A stretch of DNA of 64,000 nt from contig NZ_VCPE01000004.1 in assembly GCF_005938105.1 (NCBI RefSeq), forward strand, positions 248,001 through 312,000, read 5' to 3'. Shown piece by piece: positions 57,527-64,000 of this stretch (the first letter of the stretch is position 1; every line of letters starts with the position of its first letter). Both the position numbers and the translations under genes were made by a program. The DNA is from Brucella haematophila (GTDB lineage: Bacteria; Pseudomonadota; Alphaproteobacteria; Rhizobiales; Rhizobiaceae). The notes under the pieces are model-generated. The model saw only the letters and a list, made by a program, of their open reading frames with translations, was not told where the DNA came from and made no database searches.

Positions 57527-58006
57527 CTTAAATCTCCGAAATTATAATACAAAACTAGAGCTGCACAGAAAATTTAAAAGCTGTTTCCAGTACCAGCCCC
57601 AATCACAAGACAAAGCACTTGCCAATAATGCGCATCCTCCGTTCCTCTATTGACCGCAAGATCACGGCATCGATCATAAGAGAATTGCCAAGAGCTCTGC
57701 CGTCGAACGGGAGTGCGATACTAGGCTAGGCCCGGGACCTGGCTTTGAAGCCGGGGGAGTGGATATGAGAAGCCGGATCTCCGGCGGTCATTTTGGGAGT
57801 CAAACAATCAGCAGCAGCCCGCCGCCTGCATGACGGCGCCATTTCGCACTGAAATAACGCTCGAGTTTTCCGATTCGCCCCACAATTATGGACAACTCGC
57901 AGATCATCCGAGAAAGTCTCACACTCTGCTGCAAGTCGGGATATCGCATTGTCACCGGAACGCGAGACATGTATGATAAACTGTCGAATATCTGAGATAT
58001 CTACTA
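57527..58006. other. Non-coding right flank of the acquired segment
   Basis: About 480 bases without a supported gene. The first 100 bases are AT-rich and would hold the promoter of the orphan gene. From 57660 the composition returns to normal, with GC-rich short palindromes (GGCTTTGAAGCC near 57742; CCGGATCTCCGG near 57774). No tRNA, integrase or clear direct-repeat attachment site was found. Confidence 0.4.
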
Positions 58007-58675
58007 ATGCGTTATGAATCCTCCAATGAGTCCATCGCTGAAAGCTGCTATCGCCGCATTCGCACCGATATTATCTTCGGGCGTCTGGCGCCTGCACAAC
58101 GGTTACGGCTGGAAAGCCTGAAGGATTCATACGACACCAGCGTCAGCACACTGCGCGAAATTCTCAACCGTCTGTCGTCGGAGGGCTTTGTCGTTGCAGA
58201 GGGGCAGCGCGGCTTCGAAGTCGCCCCCATGTCGGATGCCGATCTCAAGGAAATCGCCGCATTGCGCCTGCTGCTGGAAACCCATGCGCTTGAACAATCC
58301 TTCGCCTTCGGCGGCATGGATTGGGAGGCACAACTGGTCTCGTCGCACTATAAACTGGCGCGGATGGAGCAGATCATGGCATCAGGCGATGCCAGCCGGG
58401 CGGAAGAGTGGAAGCGCTATGACTGGGAGTTTCATCAGGCGCTGATTTCTGCCTGCGGTTCCCGGTTGCTGATGGAAACCCATGCCACCGTCTTCGATAA
58501 GTATCTGCGCTATCAGATGGTTGCGCTGTCCTATCGCGGCGACGTCGCCGAAAAGGAACACAAGCAATTGCTCGATGCGGCACTGGCGCGCAATGCAACC
58601 GAGGCAAAAGCCATTCTTATCAAGCACATAGACGGCGGCGTCCAACATGCGCTTGCCGGGGGTACGCTGCCCTGA
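58007..58675 (+). CDS. GntR/FCD transcriptional regulator, copy 1
   Basis: This 222-residue protein has an N-terminal GntR winged helix (about 10-75; YRRIRTDIIFGRLAPAQRLRLESLKDSYDTSVSTLREILNRLSSEGFVVAEGQRGFEVAPM) and a C-terminal FCD domain with the metal/ligand pattern (ALRLLLETHALEQS, YDWEFHQALISACGS, EHKQLLDAALARN, IKHIDGGVQHAL). It is a clear paralogue of the next gene. No good ribosome site precedes ATG 58007. The two regulators stand upstream of an ABC transporter/dehydroquinase unit they probably control. Confidence 0.9.
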   Translation: MRYESSNESIAESCYRRIRTDIIFGRLAPAQRLRLESLKDSYDTSVSTLREILNRLSSEGFVVAEGQRGFEVAPMSDADLKEIAALRLLLETHALEQSFAFGGMDWEAQLVSSHYKLARMEQIMASGDASRAEEWKRYDWEFHQALISACGSRLLMETHATVFDKYLRYQMVALSYRGDVAEKEHKQLLDAALARNATEAKAILIKHIDGGVQHALAGGTLP

Positions 58676-58732
58676 TCGGCCACTCTTCCTGCCACCATTT
58701 TTGAACAGGACCGCTACGGAAAAGGACAAGCC

Positions 58733-59407
58733 ATGCTGCGGGAAGACAGTGCATCCACCGAAACCGTCAGCGATGTGGTTTTCCGGCAGATCCGCAAGGA
58801 CATCATTTCGGGAACATTGCCGCCCCGGACCAAGATCAAGCTTGAACAGGCAAAGGAGCGCTATTCGATCAGCGTTTCGTCACTTCGCGAAATCCTCAAC
58901 CGGCTGACCACGGAAAATCTCGTCGTGGCCGAGGGGCAGCGCGGCTTTGAAGTCAGCCCTGCCTCCCGCAAGGAACTGGAGGAACTGGCCGATCTGCGCG
59001 GAGTTCTCGAAACCCATGCCATCGCGCTTTCCTTTGCAGCCGGTGACCTCGAATGGGAAGGGCGCATCGTTGCCGCTCACCACAAGCTGGCCGCGGCGGA
59101 ACGGGTTTTGCTCGCGGGCGATGCATCGCGCACCATCGACTGGGTCCGTTACGACTGGGAGTTTCACCAGGCCATTGTGTCGGCTTGCGATTCGGAAACG
59201 CTACTGACGGCGCTATCCTCGGTGTTCGACCGCTTTCTGCGCTATCACATGCTGGCACAGACATTTCGCGGACGCGCTGTCGTGGATGACCACAAATTGC
59301 TGTTTGAACTTGCCGTTGCACGCGATGTCGAAGGCGCGCAAGCCGTCATACGCCGCCATATCCAGAGCGGTGTGGACCATATCCTCAAAAGCGGTCGTAT
59401 TGCCTGA
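58733..59407 (+). CDS. GntR/FCD transcriptional regulator, copy 2
   Basis: This 224-residue protein has the same domain order as its neighbour: winged helix (RQIRKDIISGTLPPRTKIKLEQAKERYSISVSSLREILNRLTTENLVVAEGQRGFEVSP), then FCD (VLETHAIALSF, YDWEFHQAIVSACDS, DHKLLFELAVARDV, IRRHIQSGVDHIL). The stretches REILNRL, VVAEGQRGFEV and YDWEFHQA are shared with copy 1, so the pair arose by tandem duplication. AAGGA precedes ATG 58733. Confidence 0.9.
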   Translation: MLREDSASTETVSDVVFRQIRKDIISGTLPPRTKIKLEQAKERYSISVSSLREILNRLTTENLVVAEGQRGFEVSPASRKELEELADLRGVLETHAIALSFAAGDLEWEGRIVAAHHKLAAAERVLLAGDASRTIDWVRYDWEFHQAIVSACDSETLLTALSSVFDRFLRYHMLAQTFRGRAVVDDHKLLFELAVARDVEGAQAVIRRHIQSGVDHILKSGRIA

Positions 59408-59601
59408 TCCGTCATCCGCTTGTTCACGCCAACCATTCCGGCGGGCGAGCAAAAATGCGTTTTATGTAAAATTCAAAATCTCATATGATTTCGATAAACT
59501 CGGTTGATTAGCCAAGCATCATCTGCCAAACATATAATCATACGGCCATCTGATCCACGGGAGAGGATCGATAGAGCGCCAGTTTTTGGGAGGAGGAACG
59601 A

Positions 59602-60432
59602 ATGCTTAAGTCTATGCTGACACGTCGTCACATGATGCTGGGTGCGGCAGCGCTGGTTGCAGCCGTTGGGCTCGCCAAGCCCGCAGCAGCCATTACGCCA
59701 GAGGAAATCAAGACGCGCGGCAAGCTCATCGTTGGTATTCAGGGCGACAATCCGCCATGGGGTTTTGTGACAAGCGCAGGCCAGCAGGACGGTCTCGACG
59801 CCGATATTGCCAATCTGTTCGGCAAGGAACTGGGCGTTCCGGTCGAATTTGTACCGCTTGAAGTCAATAACCGCATTCCCGCGCTGACCACGGGACGCGT
59901 CGATGTGCTGTTCGCTACTATGGCCATGCTGCCTGAACGCGCCAAGGCTGTGCAGTTCAGCAAGCCTTATGTAGCGAATGCCATCGTACTGATCGGCCCG
60001 AAATCCATGTCGATCAAGACCAATGACGACATGGCCAATCTCACCATCGGTGTTGCCAAAGGCGCTGCGCAGGACACGCAGGTTACCAAGAACGCGCCGT
60101 CCAGCGCCACCATCCGTCGTTATGACGGCGACGCGCCGAGCGTACAGGCTCTGGCTTCCGGTCAGGTGCAGGCGCTTGGCGGCAATATCTTCTATATGGA
60201 TCGCGTCGAAAAGGCCCGTCCGGGTGAGTTCGAAAACAAGCTGGAATTCCAGAAGCTCTATAACGGTGCTTGCACGCGTCTGGGCGAAAAGGAACTCAAC
60301 GCCGCGATCAACACCTTCATCGACAAGATCAAGGACAATGGCGAGCTGAAGAAAATCTACGACAAGTGGATGAAAGTGCCCGTTCCGGAATTCCCGGAAA
60401 AGCTTGAAGGCGTTTCCTTTACCGCGAACTGA
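59602..60432 (+). CDS. Amino-acid-type ABC transporter substrate-binding protein (SBP_bac_3)
   Basis: This 276-residue protein carries an N-terminal signal with an RR pair (TRRHMMLGAAALVAAVGLAKPAAA before ITPEEI). The SBP_bac_3 fold follows (GKLIVGIQGDNPPWGFVTSAGQQDGLDADIANLFGKELGVPVEFVPLEVNNRIPALTTGRVDVLFATMAMLPERAKAVQFSKPY). GGAGGAGG precedes the ATG. The family usually binds amino acids or opines, but the operon also encodes a dehydroquinase, so a hydroaromatic acid is possible. Confidence 0.92.
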   Translation: MLKSMLTRRHMMLGAAALVAAVGLAKPAAAITPEEIKTRGKLIVGIQGDNPPWGFVTSAGQQDGLDADIANLFGKELGVPVEFVPLEVNNRIPALTTGRVDVLFATMAMLPERAKAVQFSKPYVANAIVLIGPKSMSIKTNDDMANLTIGVAKGAAQDTQVTKNAPSSATIRRYDGDAPSVQALASGQVQALGGNIFYMDRVEKARPGEFENKLEFQKLYNGACTRLGEKELNAAINTFIDKIKDNGELKKIYDKWMKVPVPEFPEKLEGVSFTAN

Positions 60433-60449
60433 TAATTCAGCGATCCTGA

Positions 60450-60576
60450 TTGCAGACGCTGGCTAACAGCATTTTCGGCAAAAGCGCGAAGTCGCTTTGC
60501 GTTCAAATGCACAAAAACGAGAATTGGAGAGGCTCCGGGGGGCGCTTCTCCGATTAACAAACGCCAGCGTCTGCAA
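60450..60576. repeat. 127-base element with perfect 14-bp terminal inverted repeats
   Basis: TTGCAGACGCTGGC (60450-60463) and GCCAGCGTCTGCAA (60563-60576) are exact reverse complements. The interior starts AGCATTTTCGGCAAAAGCGC and continues with a CGAAGTCGCTTTGCG stretch, resembling short intergenic repeats common in Brucella and relatives. A second small hairpin (GGAGA...TCTCC) lies near 60522-60551. It fills the gap between the binding-protein gene and aroQ and could fold into one long stem in RNA. Confidence 0.7.
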
Positions 60577-60625
60577 CCGTTTCCTCATGTCGTAAAACGG
60601 CCTGCCTGCCGTTTCGGGAAGCACC

Positions 60626-61069
60626 ATGTCCAGAACCATCTTTATCTTGAACGGCCCCAATCTCAATCTGCTCGGCGAGCGCGAACCGACTGTCTATGGC
60701 ACCACGACGCTTGCCGATATTCGCGACCGCGCAACACAAGTGGCCGAAACGCTTGGGTTTACGGTGGACTTTCGCCAGACCAATTTTGAGGGCGAACTGG
60801 TGGAAAGCGTGCATCAGGCGCGCAAGCAAGCTTGCGGTATCATCGTCAACCCGGCGGGCTATACATTCACTTCGGTCGCCCTGCTTGACGCCTTGAAGAT
60901 GTTCGACGGCCCGAAGATTGAGCTGCATATTTCAAACGTCCATGCCCGCGAGAGCATCTACCACAATTCCCTCATTTCACGCGTCGCAACCGGCATCCTG
61001 ATTGGCTTCGGCGCAAATGGTTATGAGCTGGCCGTGCAAGCCATGGCAAAGATGGTCGACAAAGACTGA
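60626..61069 (+). CDS. aroQ: Type II 3-dehydroquinate dehydratase
   Basis: This 147-residue protein has the usual length of type II dehydroquinases. Motifs are ILNGPNLNLLGEREPTVYG (catalytic Tyr in the lid loop with Arg), NPAGYTFTSVALLDAL, and ELHISNVHARE (catalytic His). It interconverts 3-dehydroquinate and 3-dehydroshikimate, in the shikimate pathway or in quinate breakdown. Lying between the binding protein and permeases of an ABC transporter, and near a PcaQ-like gene, it is more likely a catabolic (QuiB-type) copy. Confidence 0.93.
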   Translation: MSRTIFILNGPNLNLLGEREPTVYGTTTLADIRDRATQVAETLGFTVDFRQTNFEGELVESVHQARKQACGIIVNPAGYTFTSVALLDALKMFDGPKIELHISNVHARESIYHNSLISRVATGILIGFGANGYELAVQAMAKMVDKD

Positions 61070-61188
61070 CCGAAAGACATCTGGCCACACCGGTCAATTG
61101 GAGCAAAGAGAACAACGGCGACCAGAAAGACGACGCGTCGCCCAAGGCTCAGGGCCTGTTGTTCAAGAGCAAACAGACAGAGCGAACG

Positions 61189-61857
61189 ATGAATTATACT
61201 CTGGACTTCACGCCGGTCATCGATGGCCTCCCCAACCTGCTGCTTGCCTGTTTGGGAACCTTTACCATGGCCATATTCGGCATGTTGCTGGCAATCGTCA
61301 TCGGTATTGGGGGTGTCCTGCTGCGCAGCTCACGCTTCTGGTTTCTGCGCTGGCTGGTCATCGGCTTTGTCGAACTCATCCGCAATACGCCATTTCTCGT
61401 CCAGATCTTCTTCATCTATTTCGCATTGCCGCTTGCCGGTGTCCGGCTCGACCCGACGCCAACCGCCATCATCGCACTGGGCATCAATGGCGGTGCCTAT
61501 GCCATCGAGATCATTCGCGGCGGGGTTCAATCCATTCCAAAGGGCCAGATCGAAGCGGGTATCGCGCTTGGCCTGCATAAGGCGCAGGTCTTCAGGCTGA
61601 TCGTGCTGAAACCGGCCTTGCGGGCGATCTTCCCGTCGCTGACAAGCCAGTTCATCCTGTTGACGCTGACGACCAGCATTGCCTCTGCAATCTCGGCCTA
61701 TGAACTGACTTCCGTTGCCCAGCGCATCGAATCCGACAGCTTCCGCAGCTTCGAGGTCTATTTTACCGTCACGGCGTTCTATCTGGTGATTTCCTGGGTC
61801 ATGATGCGCCTCTTCTCCTTCATCTCGGCGCGCTATTTCGCCTATCCGGTCAAGTAG
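61189..61857 (+). CDS. Amino-acid-type ABC transporter permease (HisM/GlnP family), first
   Basis: This 222-residue permease has the HEQRO-type motifs: VIGFVELIRNTPFLVQIFFIYF, INGGAYAIEIIRGGVQSIPKGQIEAGIALGLHKAQVFRLIVLKPALRAIFPSL (EAA loop). ATG 61189 is preferred over an in-frame TTG at 61159, because the protein then starts with the family-typical MNYTLDFTPVIDGLPNLL. It is followed after 10 bases by the second permease. Confidence 0.9.
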   Translation: MNYTLDFTPVIDGLPNLLLACLGTFTMAIFGMLLAIVIGIGGVLLRSSRFWFLRWLVIGFVELIRNTPFLVQIFFIYFALPLAGVRLDPTPTAIIALGINGGAYAIEIIRGGVQSIPKGQIEAGIALGLHKAQVFRLIVLKPALRAIFPSLTSQFILLTLTTSIASAISAYELTSVAQRIESDSFRSFEVYFTVTAFYLVISWVMMRLFSFISARYFAYPVK

Positions 61858-61867
61858 GAGTTTCCCC

Positions 61868-62509
61868 ATGGGTCACGATGAATTTGTCTTCCTGCTGATT
61901 GGATTGAAGTGGACAGTGGCGCTCTCGGCTGTTGGCTTTGTCTGCGGTTGCACGGCAGGCCTTGGCATTGCCTTGCTGCGCACATCTGGCATTCCAGCGC
62001 TGGAACGGATGACCGCTGGCTATATCGCGGTCTTTCAAGGCACACCGCTTCTGATGCAGCTCTTTGTGGTCTATTACGGCCTTGCGCTCATCGGCCTGAA
62101 ACTCGATGCATGGCTTGCCGTTGCGATTGGCCTGACGCTGCATGCCAGCGCCTATCTGGGTGAAATCTGGCGCGGCTCCATTGAAGCGGTTCCCAGAGGC
62201 CAGACGGAGGCCGCGAAAGCGCTCAGCCTTCGTTATTTCTGGCGTATGAAGGACGTGATCCTGCCACAGGCGATCCGCATTTCGCTGCCTGCCACCATCG
62301 GCTTTCTGGTGCAGCTGATCAAGGGAACCTCGCTTGCCTCCATCGTCGGCTTTACCGAACTGACACGGGCTGGAAACATTATCTCGAACCAGATTTTCGA
62401 ACCGCTCACCGTCTTCGGCATTGTTGGCGCGCTCTATTTCCTGATGTGCTGCCCGCTGACGATCTTCGGCGCGCATCTTGAACGCAAGTTTGCCGCATCA
62501 AGCCGTTGA
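61868..62509 (+). CDS. Amino-acid-type ABC transporter permease (HisM/GlnP family), second
   Basis: This 213-residue permease has four to five hydrophobic segments and an EAA loop at about 100-150 ([69 protein letters not shown]). It probably forms a heterodimer with the permease upstream. GGAG lies 6-9 bases before its ATG. Confidence 0.9.
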   Translation: MGHDEFVFLLIGLKWTVALSAVGFVCGCTAGLGIALLRTSGIPALERMTAGYIAVFQGTPLLMQLFVVYYGLALIGLKLDAWLAVAIGLTLHASAYLGEIWRGSIEAVPRGQTEAAKALSLRYFWRMKDVILPQAIRISLPATIGFLVQLIKGTSLASIVGFTELTRAGNIISNQIFEPLTVFGIVGALYFLMCCPLTIFGAHLERKFAASSR

Positions 62510-62535
62510 GCCTGACCTATGCCCGGAGTGACCCG

Positions 62536-63300
62536 ATGATCCACCAGCCCTCTGCCGAGACTTCCGATGCAATGATCCGCTTGCAGAATGTCGAAAAATG
62601 GTACGGCAATTTTCAAGCCCTGCACGATGTCAATCTGGCGGTGCGCAAGGGAGAAAAGATCGTTCTTTGCGGACCGTCCGGCAGCGGAAAATCCACGCTC
62701 ATTCGCTGCATCAATCATCTGGAAACCTACCAGAAGGGCGAAATCCACGTCGGCGGCATTCTGCTCGGCCATGCGGGCAAAACCATTGATGCTGTGCGCC
62801 GCGAGGTGGGCATGGTGTTCCAGCAGTTCAATCTCTTCCCGCATCTCACCGTGCTGCAAAACTGCATGCTCGCGCCGATGCGCTCGCTGGGGGCCAGCAA
62901 GGCAGACGCGGAAAAGAGCGCCAAAGCGCTTTTGAACCGCGTGAAAATTCTCGAGCAGGCCGACAAATTTCCGTCGCAGCTTTCCGGCGGTCAGCAGCAG
63001 CGCGTCGCCATCGCCCGCGCGCTGTGCATGAAGCCGAAGGTCATGCTCTTCGACGAACCAACCTCCGCCCTTGATCCCGAAATGGTCAAGGAGGTACTCG
63101 ACACCATGGTCAGCCTTGCGGATGAAGGCATGACGATGATCTGCGTTACCCATGAAATGGGCTTTGCACGACAGGTGGCCGACCGCGTGATCTTCATGGC
63201 CGAGGGCGCGATTATCGAACAGGCTTCTCCGGACGAATTCTTCGCCGATCCGAAACAGGAACGCACGCGTAAATTTCTGGGCGAGTTATTGCATCACTAG
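62536..63300 (+). CDS. Amino-acid-type ABC transporter ATPase (GlnQ/HisP family)
   Basis: This 254-residue ATPase has Walker [24 protein letters not shown] (Q loop), signature [15 protein letters not shown], Walker [17 protein letters not shown] and [18 protein letters not shown] before ATG 62536 fixes the start; an in-frame TTG at 62506 overlaps the permease stop. It completes the operon SBP-aroQ-permease-permease-ATPase. Confidence 0.93.
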   Translation: MIHQPSAETSDAMIRLQNVEKWYGNFQALHDVNLAVRKGEKIVLCGPSGSGKSTLIRCINHLETYQKGEIHVGGILLGHAGKTIDAVRREVGMVFQQFNLFPHLTVLQNCMLAPMRSLGASKADAEKSAKALLNRVKILEQADKFPSQLSGGQQQRVAIARALCMKPKVMLFDEPTSALDPEMVKEVLDTMVSLADEGMTMICVTHEMGFARQVADRVIFMAEGAIIEQASPDEFFADPKQERTRKFLGELLHH

Positions 63301-63305
63301 TAGTA

Positions 63306-64000
63306 TTAAAGCGACGTTGTGCCTGCGCCGGTACTGGATACGGAGCGGGGCAGCGAAGCGCCGGAAACGTCGCGCAATATCTGGATGAGCATTTGCAGTG
63401 CCCCGGAGCTGACCGTGTCTGTCCGCATTGTCAGGCCCACCGGGCCGACAGTTTCGCTGGTATCGATGGGCAACATGACCAGTTTGCCTTCCGCTACATC
63501 GCGCGCGACAACTCCTTCGGAGATGATCCAGATCGCATCGCTGTCACGAACAAAAGCGCGCCCGAAAGCATCCGAAACGGTTTCCACCTGAATGGGCAGC
63601 GCGCCGATGCCATTGGCGATCAGCAGTCGTTCCACAAACGGGCGAATAATCGAATTCTGCGTCGGCATCAGCACCGGATAATCCGCCAGATGATCGAAGA
63701 CTGGTCGCCCGTCAGTCAGCGGATGCCCTGCCCGAACCAGAAACCGCACCTGCTCGGAATAAAGGTGCTCGAAGGAAAAGCCGGTCATCTTTTCCGGCGC
63801 GGCCAGACGCCCGACAACCAGATCAAGATCGCCAACGCGCAATTGCTCCAGCAAAACCGCATTCTCGCCCGTGACGATCTTCACACGACTGCCCGCCTTT
63901 TCCGCCAGAAACAGGCTCATGGCTTTCGGCATGATGCGTGTGGAAACGGTCGGCAGAGCGCCGATACGGATCGGCGGGCCGGAACCGTCCAGCTCATGCG
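63306..64000 (-). CDS. LysR family regulator, PcaQ-like, C-terminal part
   Basis: The frame is open from the window end to the stop at 63306; about 230 residues of the effector domain are present (HELDGSGPPIRIGALPTVSTRIMPKAMSLFLAE, LLEQLRVGDLDLVVGRLAAPEKMTGFSFEHLYSEQVRFLVRAGHPL, AIWIISEGVVARDVAEGKLVMLPIDTSETVGPVGLTMRTD). The ALPTVSxRIMPKAM start and GPVGLTMRT end resemble PcaQ, the LysR activator of protocatechuate (pca) genes in rhizobia. The DNA-binding half is beyond the window. It is convergent with the ABC transporter operon, and pca structural genes may follow outside. Confidence 0.75.
   Translation of the reverse strand, partial: HELDGSGPPIRIGALPTVSTRIMPKAMSLFLAEKAGSRVKIVTGENAVLLEQLRVGDLDLVVGRLAAPEKMTGFSFEHLYSEQVRFLVRAGHPLTDGRPVFDHLADYPVLMPTQNSIIRPFVERLLIANGIGALPIQVETVSDAFGRAFVRDSDAIWIISEGVVARDVAEGKLVMLPIDTSETVGPVGLTMRTDTVSSGALQMLIQILRDVSGASLPRSVSSTGAGTTSL

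Noticed and set aside
57807-57900. A possible 27-residue minus-strand micro-ORF with a GTG start (GRIGKLERYFSAKWRR...)
   Set aside because: There is no convincing ribosome site, no homologue is recognised, and the region has undergone rearrangement; it cannot be distinguished from chance.

Overview
The window looks like an alphaproteobacterium of the Brucellaceae, most likely a Brucella (formerly Ochrobactrum) anthropi-type organism, and probably its smaller, metabolically flexible replicon. Supporting signs are a GC-rich genome with rhizobial-type dct, ugp and TRAP modules, two Omp2-type porins (Porin_2 family), and a DmpA aminopeptidase whose predicted self-cleavage pair falls exactly at Gly249-Ser250, the site known for DmpA of O. 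anthropi. No rRNA, tRNA, CRISPR array, phage or complete insertion sequence was seen. Almost everything is transport, small-molecule catabolism and its local regulation.

Layout. 1-2.5 kb: end of a FAD-linked oxidase, an NMT1/THI5-like substrate-binding protein and a RutR-like TetR regulator. 2.5-11 kb: a membrane protein; an RpiR regulator divergent from an N-formylglutamate-amidohydrolase-family gene; then amino-acid permease, glutamine-synthetase-like ligase, aldehyde dehydrogenase and iron alcohol dehydrogenase. These fit a gamma-glutamylation route for an amino alcohol. 11-16 kb: C4-dicarboxylate system dctD-dctB/dctA with a textbook sigma-54 promoter and two 18-bp upstream sites. 16-17.6 kb: a catabolic-type quinate/shikimate dehydrogenase and a TetR gene sharing an operator-like repeat. 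17.7-23.3 kb: a TakP-like TRAP transporter with a Cache-domain kinase/NarL-type regulator pair and a 7-2-7 palindrome in front of the transporter. 23.7-27.4 kb: an NMT1-type ABC transporter and a GntR regulator with two winged helices. 27.8-28.8 kb: porin. 29.9-35.4 kb: ugpBAEC plus an endonuclease/exonuclease/phosphatase-family gene. 35.5-48.7 kb: a DUF3422 protein, macB, a macA split by one in-frame stop, and an overlapping five-gene unit encoding a two-component system and an RND tripartite pump, with a MarR gene upstream. 49-50.2 kb: second porin. 50.3-56.5 kb: dmpA with a PotABCD-type transporter and an RpiR regulator. 56.5-58 kb: a scar with a truncated oxidoreductase and an AT-rich orphan gene. 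58-64 kb: two tandem GntR/FCD regulators, a polar-amino-acid-type ABC transporter with a type II dehydroquinase (aroQ) inside its operon, and the end of a PcaQ-like LysR gene.

How it fits together. Several modules converge on plant-derived carbon: dicarboxylates (dct), alpha-keto acids (TRAP), and probably quinate/shikimate (dehydrogenase at 16 kb, dehydroquinase plus transporter at 60 kb, PcaQ-like regulator at the right edge). Other modules handle amines and peptides (glutamylation cluster, dmpA/Pot cluster), glycerol-phosphate compounds (ugp) and drug efflux. Functions beyond family level are inferred from sequence motifs and gene order only.
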